DNA of 8,062 bases, taken from Bacillota bacterium. Its GTDB lineage: Bacteria > Bacillota > Clostridia > Christensenellales > Borkfalkiaceae. Position 1 is the stretch's first letter, and every line of letters starts with the position of its first letter. The stretch is taken from NCBI GenBank assembly GCA_003343995.1, contig QAKE01000019.1, positions 1-8,062 on the forward strand, given 5' to 3'. This document shows, in pieces, positions 7,676 to 8,062 of the stretch. Position numbers and translations under genes: made by a program. Under the pieces are notes generated by a model. That model saw only the letters and a list, made by a program, of their open reading frames with translations. It was not told where the DNA came from and ran no database searches.

Positions 7676-8062
7676 TTATTTCCAACAAAATGCGCCGGGG
7701 ATGATGCCGACATAAAATTCGTCAAGCAGTTCGCCCTCGGGCGAGTATCGGTAGATCATGCCTTGCTGCTGATAGTCTATGGCGTCTGCGATATACACCT
7801 CCCCGTTGGCGGGATTTACTGTCAGTCCGTAGTAAATCGTGCCGCTGTATTCGAGGAACGGGCGCACCGGCACGCGGTTGGCGTTCACGTCCATGCACCA
7901 GATGTCCTTGTTGATCCAGTAGAGTTTGTCCCGCTCGCCGTTGAGCTGCACCTCCGAGGGCCAGTCGCCCAATTTGAACTTGAACTGCTTCTCCACGGTG
8001 AACGTCTCGGCGTCAATGCGGTAGAGCGACGGGGCTTCGTAGCCGTAGGGGCTGCCCTCGTA
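7676..8062 (-). CDS. btuG: BtuG-like surface corrinoid-binding lipoprotein, C-terminal part
   Basis: The last 128 codons are visible; the frame is open to the right edge, so the start, the lipoprotein signal and most of the protein are outside. The sequence shows repeated beta-propeller blade patterns: SLYRIDAETFTVEKQFKF, then DKLYWINKDIWCMDV, then YYGLTVNPANGEVYIADA and GMIYRYSPEGELLDEFYVG, ending GIIPGAFCWK. This matches my memory of the C-terminus of BtuG, the seven-bladed propeller lipoprotein of gut Bacteroides that binds cobalamin with extreme affinity at the surface and caps BtuB. Its position directly ahead of btuB with a 13-bp gap fits. An ATG at 7996 is internal, since the propeller pattern continues upstream of it. 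A more general YncE/NHL-type surface propeller is the alternative. Confidence 0.83.
   Translation of the reverse strand, partial: YEGSPYGYEAPSLYRIDAETFTVEKQFKFKLGDWPSEVQLNGERDKLYWINKDIWCMDVNANRVPVRPFLEYSGTIYYGLTVNPANGEVYIADAIDYQQQGMIYRYSPEGELLDEFYVGIIPGAFCWK

Larger units (their letters stand above)
2706..8062 (-). other. Vitamin B12 uptake operon btuG-btuB-btuF-btuC-btuD (5' end outside)
   Basis: Five co-directional genes with spacers of 13, 8 and 0 bp and one 4-bp overlap supply a full outer-to-inner membrane uptake path. The order matches, as I recall it, corrinoid transport loci of Bacteroides thetaiotaomicron, in which btuG lies next to btuB and the ABC genes follow. No internal terminator or promoter is evident. 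Such loci are usually controlled by a cobalamin riboswitch ahead of the first gene, which here would lie beyond the right edge. Confidence 0.8.

Noticed and set aside
7663..7725. Upstream in-frame ATG as the btuB start
   Set aside because: It would place 21 non-signal residues before a clear signal peptide and overlap the btuG 3' end. The ATG at 7662 has its own strong ribosome binding site.

Overview
The window looks like part of an integrative conjugative element from a gut Bacteroidota (Bacteroides, Parabacteroides or Alistipes type). All real genes lie on the minus strand, read right to left, and are packed end to end. The left third (1-2681) carries the regulatory pair of the CTnDOT family: rteA, a membrane hybrid sensor kinase, and rteB, an NtrC-type response regulator cut by the window edge. 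The right two thirds (2706-8062) carry a compact vitamin B12 (corrinoid) uptake operon in the order btuG (3' part only), btuB, btuF, btuC, btuD. I recognised these genes from motifs and remembered family sequence, not from a search.

The B12 genes form one transport path. BtuG is a surface beta-propeller lipoprotein that catches corrinoid, BtuB is the TonB-dependent outer-membrane channel, BtuF is the periplasmic binding lipoprotein, and BtuC plus BtuD form the inner-membrane ABC transporter. Junctions are tight: 13 bp btuG-btuB, 8 bp btuB-btuF, 0 bp btuF-btuC and a 4-bp ATGA overlap btuC-btuD. Only 24 bp, with no terminator visible, separate btuD from rteA, and rteA overlaps rteB by 26 bp. 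The whole stretch could be one transcript entering from beyond the right edge, where a cobalamin riboswitch would be expected.

Two things stand out. First, the B12 operon sits directly ahead of rteA-rteB, the place that tetQ occupies in CTnDOT-type elements. A nutrient-uptake cargo therefore replaces an antibiotic-resistance cargo and may bring its regulation to the element's transfer switch. Second, rteA is interrupted by an in-frame TGA at codon 71, just after the first membrane helix, with the same frame open on both sides. The GC content changes sharply at the btuD/rteA junction (hand-counted lines near 40-48% in rteA versus 68-77% in btuC/btuF), and a near-perfect 12-bp direct repeat lies across that junction.

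No tRNA, rRNA, CRISPR, insertion sequence, riboswitch or clear terminator is visible. There is no gene-free stretch longer than 24 bp.
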